This document shows positions 41,530 to 50,837 of a stretch of DNA of 64,000 nucleotides, piece after piece (position 1 is the stretch's first letter; every line of letters starts with the position of its first letter). Source of the stretch: JBEKOF01 sp049513975. GTDB lineage: Bacteria > Verrucomicrobiota > Verrucomicrobiia > Limisphaerales > Palsa-1400. A program made the translations under genes and the position numbers. The notes beneath the pieces are model-generated. The model saw nothing but the letters and a program-made list of their open reading frames with translations. It searched no databases and was not told the origin of the DNA. The stretch is taken from the NCBI GenBank assembly GCA_049513975.1, contig JBEKVM010000003.1:17934-81933 (forward strand), written 5' to 3'.

Positions 41530-44500
41530 TACCGGGCTCCTTTCTCAGACGGCCCGCCCTCTTCCAAGGCGGGCCGGCCCATTGTTTTGGAAAAGTCGTC
41601 GTAGCTGTAGGGCGCCGCGTGCTTCTTGGAATCGGGCATCTCGGGATTGGGATTGCGCACCTTGGCCAGGTAGGTCAGGCGCGGTTTGGTGTGGAGAACG
41701 TCCAGCACCGTGTAATTGCGCGGATGGTCCTTCCATTTCATGACGGTGCTTTCCTTGTCCAAAATGTCGCCAAAGGCAATCGCCTCCGCCGGACAGGCCT
41801 GCTGGCAGGCCGTCCTGGGAATGGTCCCTTCCTTCTCCGACAAGCGGATGTGGTCGGAGTTGCGCGCCTTGACCTTGGCGGAAATCTTGGCCTGCTCCAG
41901 CCGTTGCACGCAGAAGGTGCATTTCTCCATCACCCCGCGCATGCGCACCGACACGTCGGGATTCTTCACCATCCGCACCAGTTGCCACTGGTCTTCCGGC
42001 AGGTTGCCCCGGTCGGGATTGTCCCACCATCTCAGGAACTCCCATTTTCCTTGCGTCCGGTTTCGCGGGTCCAGCGGGCTTTGGTAAAGTTTGTCCAGGG
42101 GCCGGCGGTTGTAATCAAAGAAATTGAAGCGGCGCACCTTGTAGGGGCAGTTGTTGGAGCAATAGCGGGTGCCGACGCAGCGGTTATACACCATCACGTT
42201 GAGCCCTTCGTCATCGTGCGAGGTGGCATTGACGGGGCAAACATTCTCGCAAGGGGCGGCTTCGCAATGCTGGCAGAGCATGGGCTGGACCACCGCCTGC
42301 GGATCGTCCTCGGGATTCGTTCCCACGCCCGAATAATAACGGTCAATCCGTATCCAGTGCATCTCCCGGCTTTTGCCCACCATTTCCTTGCCGACAATCG
42401 GGACGTTATTCTCGCTCTGGCACGCCACCATGCAGGCCGAGCATCCCACGCACTTGTTCAAATCAATTGCCATGCCCCACTGATGCAGTCCGTTGGCCTT
42501 GGCGACGTCGAATGGGTTGGGATACATCGGCAGGACCGACCGCGGCTTTTCCAGGTCCATTTTCGGCGCGAAATCCGGCTGCTTGCGAAAATCCGCCAGA
42601 TTGGCTTCCCGCACCGGCGCGCGCCCTTCCATGCTCCAATGGCTCTGCGTGGTGGACAACTGATACGCGGTGCCCACTTTCGTCAACTTGGCGTTCCTCG
42701 CGTAATGCGGCGCGTCCGTCGTCCGCACTTGGTAGGCGTTGTAGCCGCAACCGCGCCCGATCCGCCCGGTCTTTTCCCGCCCGTATCCCAGCGCCAGGCC
42801 CACGGTATAATCCGCCATGCCGGGCTGGACCCAGATCGGTCCACGCACGGTCCGGTTCCCTATTTGAATCTCCACTACCTGGTCGTAAAATCGCTGCGCC
42901 TGGTCGCTCTTCTGCTCATAGGGCGCGAGCCTCAGTTCGTGGGCCAGTTCGCGGGCCGTCGTGGGACTCAGCAGAATCGCATTGTCCCAGGTCAGCTTGG
43001 TGATCGGGTCGGGCAATTCCTGCAACCAGCCGTTATTATTATGGCGTCCGTCGTCCATCTTGTAATCGCGATGGAAAACCACGTCCAACGCTTGCGGATC
43101 GGGCGCGCCGATGGGTTTCAACAAATCCAATACCGGGGCGAGCAGCTTGGTGTTTAACTGCACGCTGGCCGGCACCGCCGCGCTGCCCGCCAGAAAACCA
43201 TCATGCAAAAACTTCCGCCAATCATTCTCGCCAGGGCTGGCGATGAGGCGAAAGGTTTCGCGCACGATTTCGTAGGGCTTGGTCTTTTCCGCGCCCGCCA
43301 GAATCGCCAGCACTTCCAATTCCGTCAGCCCGTCAAACAACGGCTCGATCAGCGGCTGAATCGGGACCAGGGTTCCGTTGGCCGTCTGCGCGTCGCCCCA
43401 AGATTCCAGGAAATGCGCCGCCGGCAAATCCCATTGGGTTGGTGTGGAACCCTGTACTGACATAGGAAGCGCCCAACCGAACGCTGTTTCGTCTTCGAAA
43501 TACCCGAGCCGAACGACCGTCCTGATTGCACCCATCATCTTACCCCACTGGCCCCAGTTCAAATCCGCAGGCGCATTGTAAGCCGGGTTGCCTCCCAGGA
43601 TTACCAGCGTCTGCACCTTTCCGGCGAGGGCTGCCTCCGCCAGCAAGGAAATATTCTCCCCCTTCGCTTCGGGCACTTCATGAAACTCAATCGTGTGATC
43701 CGCCACCGCCCCAAGCGCCTCGTTCATCGCCAGCACCAGCAGTTGCGCCGCCGGCGGCAAACGATAACCGGGCATCACCAGGCTTTTCCCGCCGCTCGCC
43801 TTCAAATCCTTCGCGCATGGCACGATCCATTCATCAAAGCGCCGCGCCGGGGCCGACAATTCCTTCAACTTCGCGTCCCATTCGCCGGAGGGCAGGATAT
43901 TGAGCGCCATCCGCGCCACCACCGCCATCATCAGGCTGGGCGCGACGCGCAAACGATGGTCCGCGTTCATCCCCGTCAAGGTGAACAGGCTCTCCACCGC
44001 ATAGAGCCGGCTCATCGGGTCGTCTTTGCCCGCGACATGCCGGCCCTGGGCGAAACGCCGGATGTTGACCGCCGCATTTTCCTCGGTGCCGATAAAATCA
44101 CAATCCAGCGCCAGAATTTTTTCCGCTTTTTCCAAATTATAGTAAGGCGCCAGCGGGATGCCGTAAGCCAGCGTCGCCGCATTCCGCGCCGCATCCAGAT
44201 CCACCGCCTCATAAACAAACCAGCGCGCCTTGGGATATTTCTCACTGACCATCCGCTGCATTCTCATGCGGGAAGGCGAGCTGCTTTGCTCCATGAGAAA
44301 CGCCACGCCGTCCCCGTTCCCAAACTTCCCGGCCAGCGCCGTCAAGGCATCCAACGCCGCCGCCTTCGTGCTGAGGCTCCCGTTCAGGGCGTAGCGCTGC
44401 GCCCGGTCCGGATCATAAAGACTTAACACCGAGGCCTGCGCAAACGGGTCGGTGCCGCCGTTGCTGTCCGGGTGGTCGGGATTGCCCTCCACTTTGGTCG

Positions 44501-44846
44501 GACGCCCGTCGCTGGATTTCACCACCAGCGGGACCGCCCCGCGCCGGGACGGCATGGCCGTCGCAAAAAACTGCGGCACGCCATGCGCATAATTCTCCGG
44601 CATCTTCGCGAACGGATAAATGTTCTCCGTCGGCCGGCGGCAGCCCGTCGCGCCGAGGCCCGCCAGCAGGAAGGAGGCCGACATGATCTTGACGAAATTG
44701 CGCCGCGTCACCGGATCAAACAATTCGCCTGCCCCGGATGGAAACTCCTTTTCCACCCATTGGCGGAACTCCGGCGTGTCCGCCAATTCGTCCAAACTGC
44801 GCCAATAGGCCGGGCCGGCCGGTTCGGGTGGGGGTGGATTTTTCAT
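41529..44846 (-). CDS. actB: ActB, molybdopterin-like/iron-sulfur subunit of alternative complex III
   Basis: The 1105-residue product is a fusion typical of ActB. The N-terminus holds a twin-arginine-type leader (PVTRRNFVKIMSASFLLAG). Then comes a large domain related to molybdopterin oxidoreductases but without the cofactor. About 250 C-terminal residues carry four ferredoxin-type clusters: KCVGCSACMVACQSEN, CQHCEAAPCENVCPVN, CVGTRYCSNNCPYKVRRFN and the pair KCTFCVQRLEQAK with ACQQACPAEAI. ATG 44846 was chosen because it overlaps the actA stop as ATGA; the in-frame start 42 bp upstream lies in actA. Confidence 0.95.
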   Translation of the reverse strand: MKNPPPPEPAGPAYWRSLDELADTPEFRQWVEKEFPSGAGELFDPVTRRNFVKIMSASFLLAGLGATGCRRPTENIYPFAKMPENYAHGVPQFFATAMPSRRGAVPLVVKSSDGRPTKVEGNPDHPDSNGGTDPFAQASVLSLYDPDRAQRYALNGSLSTKAAALDALTALAGKFGNGDGVAFLMEQSSSPSRMRMQRMVSEKYPKARWFVYEAVDLDAARNAATLAYGIPLAPYYNLEKAEKILALDCDFIGTEENAAVNIRRFAQGRHVAGKDDPMSRLYAVESLFTLTGMNADHRLRVAPSLMMAVVARMALNILPSGEWDAKLKELSAPARRFDEWIVPCAKDLKASGGKSLVMPGYRLPPAAQLLVLAMNEALGAVADHTIEFHEVPEAKGENISLLAEAALAGKVQTLVILGGNPAYNAPADLNWGQWGKMMGAIRTVVRLGYFEDETAFGWALPMSVQGSTPTQWDLPAAHFLESWGDAQTANGTLVPIQPLIEPLFDGLTELEVLAILAGAEKTKPYEIVRETFRLIASPGENDWRKFLHDGFLAGSAAVPASVQLNTKLLAPVLDLLKPIGAPDPQALDVVFHRDYKMDDGRHNNNGWLQELPDPITKLTWDNAILLSPTTARELAHELRLAPYEQKSDQAQRFYDQVVEIQIGNRTVRGPIWVQPGMADYTVGLALGYGREKTGRIGRGCGYNAYQVRTTDAPHYARNAKLTKVGTAYQLSTTQSHWSMEGRAPVREANLADFRKQPDFAPKMDLEKPRSVLPMYPNPFDVAKANGLHQWGMAIDLNKCVGCSACMVACQSENNVPIVGKEMVGKSREMHWIRIDRYYSGVGTNPEDDPQAVVQPMLCQHCEAAPCENVCPVNATSHDDEGLNVMVYNRCVGTRYCSNNCPYKVRRFNFFDYNRRPLDKLYQSPLDPRNRTQGKWEFLRWWDNPDRGNLPEDQWQLVRMVKNPDVSVRMRGVMEKCTFCVQRLEQAKISAKVKARNSDHIRLSEKEGTIPRTACQQACPAEAIAFGDILDKESTVMKWKDHPRNYTVLDVLHTKPRLTYLAKVRNPNPEMPDSKKHAAPYSYDDFSKTMGRPALEEGGPSEKGAR

Positions 44847-45496
44847 CGGTGACAGGTCGAGCAGTTTTGCAAGGATTGAATGTGCCAATCGCGCACCATT
44901 TTTTCACCATCGTCCTTTTGCCTGGCCGCGGATTCGGGTTTCCAATCCAGGTGGGTGATCTCCGCCAGCGGACGAACCCGGCTTGCCGGGTCGCGATGGC
45001 AGGCCAGGCAATAGGACATGCTCAAGGGTTTGGCATGATAAACCTCGTCCATCTGGTTGATCTTGCCGTGGCATTCCACGCAACTGACGCCGCGGTTGAC
45101 ATGGACGGAATGGTTGAAATAGACAAAATCGGGCATTTTGTGGATTTGCACCCAGGGGATCGGCTCGCCCGAGGCGGCGCTTTCCCGCACCAGCGCCAGG
45201 CGGGCATCGTCCTTCAACACCTGGACATGGCAGTTCATGCAGGTGGAAGTGGCGGGGATGTTGGAATACCACGATTTCTCCACCGTATTGTGGCAATAGC
45301 GGCAATCCAGCCCCAGTTGCTCGACATGCACGCTGTGGGGAAAGGCCACCGGCTGGATCGGTTCATAACCCACCCGCGTGTACTTCGGGGTGAAATAGTA
45401 GGTCACGCCGGCCAGCACCCCGGAACCCATGAGCAGCGCCGCGATAATCAGGTTGCGCGGCAGCCGGTTCGTCCACTTTGGAAAAATATCGGACAT
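44843..45496 (-). CDS. actA: ActA, pentahaem cytochrome c of alternative complex III
   Basis: The 217-residue product has one N-terminal membrane anchor (NLIIAALLMGSGVLAGVTYY) and five C-x-x-C-H motifs: CRYCH, CMNCH, CVECH, CLACH and CSTCH. This haem count and the size are normal for ActA, which accepts electrons from ActB on the periplasmic side. ATG 45496 gives the usual short cytoplasmic tail MSDIFPKWTNRLPR. It is the first gene of the operon actABCDEF. Confidence 0.95.
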   Translation of the reverse strand: MSDIFPKWTNRLPRNLIIAALLMGSGVLAGVTYYFTPKYTRVGYEPIQPVAFPHSVHVEQLGLDCRYCHNTVEKSWYSNIPATSTCMNCHVQVLKDDARLALVRESAASGEPIPWVQIHKMPDFVYFNHSVHVNRGVSCVECHGKINQMDEVYHAKPLSMSYCLACHRDPASRVRPLAEITHLDWKPESAARQKDDGEKMVRDWHIQSLQNCSTCHR

Positions 45497-45685
45497 CTCT
45501 GCGTCGTTAAATCGTCTCAGCAAACAACGGGAGCTTTTTTACGCAAATTCCATGCCTGCGGCAAGCGGCTTTGTGAAATTTTTCACGAATTAGGCGGACA
45601 TAATCTCCATCATTAGTTTTAGTGAAACTGTTGCCCAGGTTTCGAACCAGCAAAAAACGGCAGATGGCCTGGGAAAGAGAGCAAT

Positions 45686-45756
45686 AATTGGGGTCACATC
45701 TAAACATTCGACATTCTCTCAATCCAAATGTCGAATGTTTAGATGTGACCCCAATT
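45686..45756. repeat. Perfect 30-bp palindromic hairpin upstream of actA
   Basis: The left arm 45686-45715 (starting AATTGGGGTCACATCTAAAC) and right arm 45727-45756 are exact reverse complements with an 11-nt loop. It resembles REP-type hairpins of transposase-associated repeats. It sits 190 bp upstream of actA and 26 bp downstream of the preceding gene's stop, where it could also stop transcription. The rest of 45497-45685 shows nothing distinct. Confidence 0.9.
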
Positions 45757-45781
45757 CGTGCAATTCGCCTGTTCAGATTGG

Positions 45782-47134
45782 TCAGCCGAGGAAAGCGACG
45801 TCGTAAGGCTTGCGCATTTCGCGGGCCACGCAGGCATTGCCTTCCTTGGCCCCGTCGCCGATGAAGACTTCCTTCGCCGGGTCCCATTGAAACTTGCGGC
45901 CCAGACGCAGGGCGATGACGATGAGATGGCCAACCGAGGCCGAGCGATGGCCCGACTCCACCGCGGAGACGGGATCCTTCCTTGATTTCATGCAGTCAAA
46001 AAAGTTCTTCATGTGATTGCCGGAGCTTTCCAGCCGCACCGCATTCTCCGGCAGCGGCTTGGTCGCAATATCCTCGTCGCTGGACGAGAAGCCGTCGCGG
46101 TTGACCCAGATCCAGCCGTCCGTCCCCTCGAATCGGATGCCATTGCGCTGTCCCTCTTTCTTGAGCACGGCGCCATAAGGGCTGTCATCCAGCGTCGTCT
46201 TGACAATTTGCGTGATCCCGTTGGCCCAGGTCAGGGTGGCTTCATATTCGCTGGGCGTGGTGTAGCCGCCGGGGATGGGCGCCGTCACCACCCGCGCTTC
46301 GACGGTTTCCGGGCCGTCCTGCCCGATGCCCCAGCGGGCGATGTCGTTGTGATGCGCGCCCCAGTCCGTGACCGGGCCGCCCGAGTAATCCCACCACCAG
46401 CGGAAGTTGGCGTGGCAGCGCTCCTTCATATAATCTTCCTTCGGCGCCTGGCCCAGCCAGAAGTCCCAATTCAACTCCGCCGGCACCGGGACGGTCTGGA
46501 ACGGCCCCGCGCGCAATCCGGCCGGGACAAACACCCGCACCGTTTTGAGCTTGCCGATGCGCTGATTGCGCACCAGTTGACAGGCCAGATGAAAATTGCG
46601 GTCGCTTCGCTGCTGGGTGCCGGTCTGAAACACAATTTTGTTGTCGCGCACCGCTTTGGTGATGAGCCGCCCTTCGTCAATCGTCAGCGTCAGCGGCTTT
46701 TCCCCGTACACATCCTTCCTGGCTTTGGCCGCCGCCAGATTGACCAACGTGTGCCAATGATCCGGGGTCGCATGGATGATGGCATGGACGTCCTCCCGCG
46801 CCATCACCTCGCGGAAATCGTTGAATTTGTCCGGCTTCTTGCCACCCTTGAGTGTGAACTGCCTCACCGCCGCCGCCGCATGATTGTCGTCCACGTCGCA
46901 AACCGCGACGATGTCGCCCCAGCGGCTGGCGGCGCCGGCGTCGCCCCGGCCCTGGCCGCCGCAGCCGATCAGGGCGAGGCCGGGACGGTCGTTCGGGCTG
47001 GCGGGTTGGGGCGCAGCCTCCTGCGCGGCGGCCAGTTCCCTTTCAACGAACCAGAGAGGCAACCCCGTGGCGGCGGCCGTGGCCGCGCAACGCTTTACAA
47101 AAGATCTGCGGGAAATCTGGAAGGATTTGTTCAT
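45782..47134 (-). CDS. Gfo/Idh/MocA-family oxidoreductase with Tat signal
   Basis: The 450-residue product starts MNKSFQISRRSFVKRCAATA, a twin-arginine signal peptide (S-R-R-S-F-V-K). The Rossmann domain follows with GLALIGCGGQGRGDAGAASR and VCDVDDNHAAAAVRQFT. The conserved EKP motif of the family is in DVYGEKPLTLTIDEGRL. PVTDWGAHHNDIARWGIGQD supplies the usual catalytic-domain His pair. Such exported NAD(P)-dependent enzymes are abundant in Verrucomicrobia and Planctomycetes and act on sugars or sugar acids; no substrate can be given. ATG 47134 is preferred; an in-frame ATG at 47200 precedes the signal by 22 residues. Confidence 0.92.
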   Translation of the reverse strand: MNKSFQISRRSFVKRCAATAAATGLPLWFVERELAAAQEAAPQPASPNDRPGLALIGCGGQGRGDAGAASRWGDIVAVCDVDDNHAAAAVRQFTLKGGKKPDKFNDFREVMAREDVHAIIHATPDHWHTLVNLAAAKARKDVYGEKPLTLTIDEGRLITKAVRDNKIVFQTGTQQRSDRNFHLACQLVRNQRIGKLKTVRVFVPAGLRAGPFQTVPVPAELNWDFWLGQAPKEDYMKERCHANFRWWWDYSGGPVTDWGAHHNDIARWGIGQDGPETVEARVVTAPIPGGYTTPSEYEATLTWANGITQIVKTTLDDSPYGAVLKKEGQRNGIRFEGTDGWIWVNRDGFSSSDEDIATKPLPENAVRLESSGNHMKNFFDCMKSRKDPVSAVESGHRSASVGHLIVIALRLGRKFQWDPAKEVFIGDGAKEGNACVAREMRKPYDVAFLG

Positions 47135-47222
47135 GGATTGAGTCAAACGCCGGGCCTTCTCCCGGTCAAGCTCAAATACCGCGCCTCGATAATGCGTCAT
47201 TCATGAGCGGGCCGGGAAAGAC

Positions 47223-47312
47223 AGGGCGGGCAGTCCCCTGCCCGCCGCACGTCGGTAATGCGACGTTGCTTCCTCTGCCAATGCCCGCGGCGGGCAGGGG
47301 ACTGCCCGCCCT
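47223..47312. repeat. Nested 26-bp palindrome
   Basis: AGGGCGGGCAGTCCCCTGCC-type arms at 47223-47248 and 47287-47312 are exact reverse complements, and each arm is itself nearly palindromic (GGCGGGCAG-CTGCCCGCC). The 38-bp centre is unremarkable. It lies between two leftward genes. Confidence 0.85.
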
Positions 47313-47383
47313 ACCAACCAAGACGGACGCATGAGGCCCCGCGATGGCCAACCCGGATGCTGGGTGACTTTTTCAGGAGCGCA

Positions 47384-47821
47384 TTATTGTTTGAACGCGA
47401 CCTTGCGCACCTGCGGATCGTCGAAGGTGGTGGGCACATTGGTATCGCCCGGCTCATGGGCGGCGATGGTGAAGGTGCCGTCCTGGATTTGGTAGATGGC
47501 GTAAGCGGTTTTGCCCACATACTTGGGCTCGGGGCAGTCGGTGATGATGGCGATCATCTGCTTTGGATTCTTGTCCTCCAGCAGCGTGAAGGTTGCCTTG
47601 TACCATTCCTGGGGATTTGACCCGTGGAACTCCAGGTTTGTCCCAGAGAACACGAGCGAATCCGATCCAGTCGCATTGGCCTCCTGGCCCTTCCAGGTCC
47701 CCTGCAGGACGACCGAGTCTGGCTTGTCCGGCTTGGGCGTTTTCGAGCATCCCGGCGCCCCCAGCAGCGCGGCCAAAAACACCAGGGCCAAACCGAACGT
47801 AATGTCTGTTGGTTTTTTCAT
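47384..47821 (-). CDS. Lipoprotein with TIGR03067-like domain
   Basis: The 145-residue product starts with a lipoprotein signal: MKKPTDITFGLALVFLAALL followed by GAPGC, where Cys would be lipidated. The body, from SVVLQGTWKGQEANATGSDS on, resembles the TIGR03067 domain (l-x-G-x-W-k...) common in Planctomycetes and Verrucomicrobia, with eight or so strands and the ending FDDPQVRKVAFKQ. No function is known for the domain. ATG 47821 is favoured over an upstream ATG at 47866 because the signal begins there. Confidence 0.75.
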   Translation of the reverse strand: MKKPTDITFGLALVFLAALLGAPGCSKTPKPDKPDSVVLQGTWKGQEANATGSDSLVFSGTNLEFHGSNPQEWYKATFTLLEDKNPKQMIAIITDCPEPKYVGKTAYAIYQIQDGTFTIAAHEPGDTNVPTTFDDPQVRKVAFKQ

Positions 47822-47884
47822 TTGCTCCTTTGGTTGATTGATTGACAAAGACTGGACCTCTGCCAACCAGCCGTCAACCCTAAT

Positions 47885-47922
47885 TTACGAATGAGATTAA
47901 GATTAAGATTAAGATTAAGAAT
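47885..47922 (+). repeat. Hexamer array between the lipoprotein and pepP genes
   Basis: GATTAAG units at 47893-47920 in plus orientation, i.e. opposite to most others relative to the flanking leftward genes. It lies between the 3' end of pepP and the leader of the lipoprotein gene. Confidence 0.85.
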
Positions 47923-47928
47923 CGGAAC

Positions 47929-49215
47929 TCAGCGCCTCATCAACCGCTCCACGTCGCCAGCCTCGATGGGGATTTTTTCCATCAAGTCCACGTTGCCGCC
48001 CTCCCGCACGAGGATGTTGTTTTCCAGGCGCACGCCAAAGCCTTCTTCGCGAATGTAAATGGCCGGCTCGACGGTCAGCACCCAGCCCGCCTGGATCGGT
48101 TCCACCGTCAGCGTCAAGTCATGCACGTCCAGCCCGAGCGGATGGCCCACGCCGTGCATGAAATACTTGCGAAAGGCCTTGTCCTCGGGATCCTGCTTTT
48201 TGATCTGCGCCAGGGTCAACAAACCCAAATCCACCAGTTCCTTTTCCACGAATTGGTCCGCCTCCGTCTGCAAGTCCCGCGATAATTTTCCCGGCACGGC
48301 GGCCCGGCTGACGGCGCGGAGAACCCGCAGGACGGCGCTATAGACCTGCTTTTGCCGGCGGGTGAACCGCCCGCTGACCGGAATGGTGCGCGTCATGTCC
48401 GCGTTGTAGTTGGCGTAACTGGCCCCCACGTCCAGCAGCAGCAACTCCCCTTTGCGGCAAGGCTGGTCGTTCTGCACATAATGCAGGGCGCAGGCGTTCA
48501 GGCCGGAGGCGATGATCGGGTTGTAGGCGAACCGGCCGCCGCGCCGCAGAAATTCGCGGGAAAACTCCGCTTCCACCTCCATCTCATTGACGCCCGGTCT
48601 GACCATCCGGCACACCCGCCGGAAACCGGCCTCCGTGATGGCGCAAGCCTGGCGCAGCAGGGCGATTTCCACGTCGGACTTGACGGCGCGCAAGCGGTGC
48701 ATGAGCGGGGCCAGGCGGCGGTAATCGTGCAGGGGATAGCGTTCCTGCACCTCCTTGATGAAGCGGGCGTCGCGGCTTTCCACCACCACGCGGGCGCGCT
48801 TGTGCTCGTTGGAATTGAGCCAGACCTGCGAGCACTCGCACATCAGCCGGTGAAAAAGCGCCGGGAAATCGGGCAGCCATTGCACCTGCTCCACGCCGGA
48901 AATTTTTTGCGCTTCTTCCTTCGTCAGCTTGTGGCCCTCCCAGGTTTCCAGCAATGGATTGGGCTGGCGCAGGAACAGAATCTCGCGATGCTTGGGTTCG
49001 TGGGCGTCCGGGTAAAGCAGCAGGAGGCTTTCCTCCTGTTCAATGCCGGTCAAATAAAACAAGTCGGAATTCTGCTGCAGCAGGAAAACCGCGTCGCCAT
49101 TGACCGGGAGAATATCATTGGCATTGACCGCCGCCAGCGCATTGGGCGGCAGCAATTTCTGCAAATTGGCCCGGTTGAGCCGGAACAATTCCTTGTCTAT
49201 GGGCGCATATCTCAT
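47929..49215 (-). CDS. pepP: Xaa-Pro aminopeptidase
   Basis: The 428-residue product is a two-metal M24B peptidase. The N-terminal domain holds DAVFLLQQNSDLFYLTGIEQ. The catalytic pita-bread domain has all ligands: LLLLDVGASYANYNADMTRT (two Asp), MHGVGHPLGLDVHDLTL (His), VLTVEPAIYIREEGFGVRLE (Glu) and the final Glu within VRLENNILV. The usual Xaa-Pro product release role in peptide breakdown is expected. ATG 49215 is preferred to the ATG 21 bp upstream. Hexamer repeats lie just upstream of the start. Confidence 0.93.
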   Translation of the reverse strand: MRYAPIDKELFRLNRANLQKLLPPNALAAVNANDILPVNGDAVFLLQQNSDLFYLTGIEQEESLLLLYPDAHEPKHREILFLRQPNPLLETWEGHKLTKEEAQKISGVEQVQWLPDFPALFHRLMCECSQVWLNSNEHKRARVVVESRDARFIKEVQERYPLHDYRRLAPLMHRLRAVKSDVEIALLRQACAITEAGFRRVCRMVRPGVNEMEVEAEFSREFLRRGGRFAYNPIIASGLNACALHYVQNDQPCRKGELLLLDVGASYANYNADMTRTIPVSGRFTRRQKQVYSAVLRVLRAVSRAAVPGKLSRDLQTEADQFVEKELVDLGLLTLAQIKKQDPEDKAFRKYFMHGVGHPLGLDVHDLTLTVEPIQAGWVLTVEPAIYIREEGFGVRLENNILVREGGNVDLMEKIPIEAGDVERLMRR

Positions 49216-49249
49216 CGTGCGCCCATCGTGTTCCATCCCTCCTCAATTC

Positions 49250-49340
49250 TCAATCCCAATCCTGTTCTTAATCTTAATCTTGATCATAATCTTGATCGCC
49301 TCGTAGTGATGAGAGATTAAGATTAAGATTGAGATTAAGA
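49250..49340. repeat. Inverted pair of hexamer arrays
   Basis: TTAATCTTAATCTTGATC units at about 49253-49297 are followed after 15-20 bp by GATTAAGATTGAGATTAAG at about 49315-49340. The two arrays are in opposite orientation and could form a cruciform or hairpin between pepP and the SGNH gene. Confidence 0.85.
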
Positions 49341-49359
49341 ACCCCCCGCGCCCGCCGGC

Positions 49360-50736
49360 CTATTCCTGCACGGGGACCAGGCGCAACACATGCCGCACCG
49401 GCACGAAGGCCGCCGCCATCGCCTCCACCAGGGGTGCGCGCTCCGCCTCCGTGCGGAGGACGACCGCGTCCATGTTGGTCCGGGCTTCCGCGCTGTGAAA
49501 CGAGGTCTTGATCTGTCTGGTTTCGTAGGCCTGCTTGGCGGCCACGGCCTTGTCCACGTTCTGGAAGGCCTGGGAGAAGGGGTTGACGGCAAAATCATCC
49601 GCCAGATTGATGCCGGCGGCGAGTTGATCGGCCAGGCAGGTATTGGTGACGCCGCCCCAGATCACCTGGCAGCGCGGGGTCCCGATATTCTTGACTACGA
49701 GCATGAGACGGTTGAGTTCCTGATTGAAGGGCACCAGCGACATGCCCCCGCGAATCGCGCTGGTGGCGTTGGTGGCCCCGCCATCGCAGAACGGATAGCG
49801 CGTGCTGGTGATGGTTAGTTCGCCGTTGGCAAAGGACTCCAATTTATGCCCGGCGGTGACCTCCGCGTGTCCGCCCTTCAGATCCACGGTGAAGGTGCCG
49901 ATGTCCCCGTCCAGACCCAGCGCCCGGAGGAAGCACCGCGCCATCACCAGATGGCCGGCCCAGTTGGGATGAAGTCCGTCGGGACCGGGCAGGGCGAAAG
50001 GCTTGTCGGCCGTGCCGTAGCGATTTTCACCCTCGTAGGCCGCCTGCAACATGGGCCAGAAAACGTCCGCGAAGCGCACCCCCTCGCTTTGGGCGGCGCG
50101 AATGTCCAGGTCGCGCATGGCGCACAGATTCAAATTGCGCTCGTCCAAAGTTCCGCCGCCGGCATTGCGCGCCTTGTTGAGCGTGCCAAGGGAACCGGGC
50201 GAGCCGAGGACCACCCTCGCCCCGGCCGCCTTGAAGGCCCGCACGATGGCGGTGTAGTTGGAGGCGTACCACTGCCCGTTCAGGTCGTCATACGGCCGGT
50301 ATTTGGAATCATTCATGCCGTAGGCGAAAGTGGCCACGGTCGGCTTGAAGCGCAGGCAATCGGACTCCATCCGCTTGCGGAAACCTTCCGCCGTTTCGCC
50401 GCTCCAGCCCACCTGGCGCACCGTGATTTTCAGTTGGGGAACGCACACCGTCAGGTAAGTTTCCATGATGCGCGAATACATTTTCTGCTCGGTGATGGAA
50501 TCCCCCACGATGGCGAGGCGGTCGCCGGTTTGCAGCAGGAGCGGTCCCGGGAGCGGGGCCAGGCGCGGATTGAACTTGGCGAAATAAGGATCTCCCGGTT
50601 TCGTCTCATAAGCCGCCGCCGCCGCCGGTGCGAGGGCGGCGGGCTGGGCGACAGTGGTCTGCTTGTTGGTTGTCTGACAGGCTGCGAGGATGAGCGCGAG
50701 CAAGGCCAGCCAACGGCCGGAGGACGATGTTTTCAT
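49360..50736 (-). CDS. SGNH/GDSL-hydrolase lipoprotein
   Basis: The 458-residue product begins with a lipoprotein signal (GRWLALLALILAACQTT). The SGNH domain has block I in LAIVGDSITEQKMYS, block II Gly in VGWSGETAEGFRKRM, block III in FAYGMNDSKYRPYDD (Asn) and block V in PDGLHPNWAGH (D-x-x-H). The C-terminal 170 residues form a further beta-rich domain. Such esterases deacetylate polysaccharides in many Verrucomicrobia and Planctomycetes. It would sit in the outer membrane or periplasm. ATG 50736 starts the signal peptide. Confidence 0.88.
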   Translation of the reverse strand: MKTSSSGRWLALLALILAACQTTNKQTTVAQPAALAPAAAAAYETKPGDPYFAKFNPRLAPLPGPLLLQTGDRLAIVGDSITEQKMYSRIMETYLTVCVPQLKITVRQVGWSGETAEGFRKRMESDCLRFKPTVATFAYGMNDSKYRPYDDLNGQWYASNYTAIVRAFKAAGARVVLGSPGSLGTLNKARNAGGGTLDERNLNLCAMRDLDIRAAQSEGVRFADVFWPMLQAAYEGENRYGTADKPFALPGPDGLHPNWAGHLVMARCFLRALGLDGDIGTFTVDLKGGHAEVTAGHKLESFANGELTITSTRYPFCDGGATNATSAIRGGMSLVPFNQELNRLMLVVKNIGTPRCQVIWGGVTNTCLADQLAAGINLADDFAVNPFSQAFQNVDKAVAAKQAYETRQIKTSFHSAEARTNMDAVVLRTEAERAPLVEAMAAAFVPVRHVLRLVPVQE

Positions 50737-50837
50737 AGGTGCGCCAAGGATTGGCTGACGCCGCTGCTTTGGCAAGCCCAGGATTTGCGCCGGCCCGAAA
50801 ACCGGTGCATGCCACTTTCTTCGGCGGCGGCTCCCAT

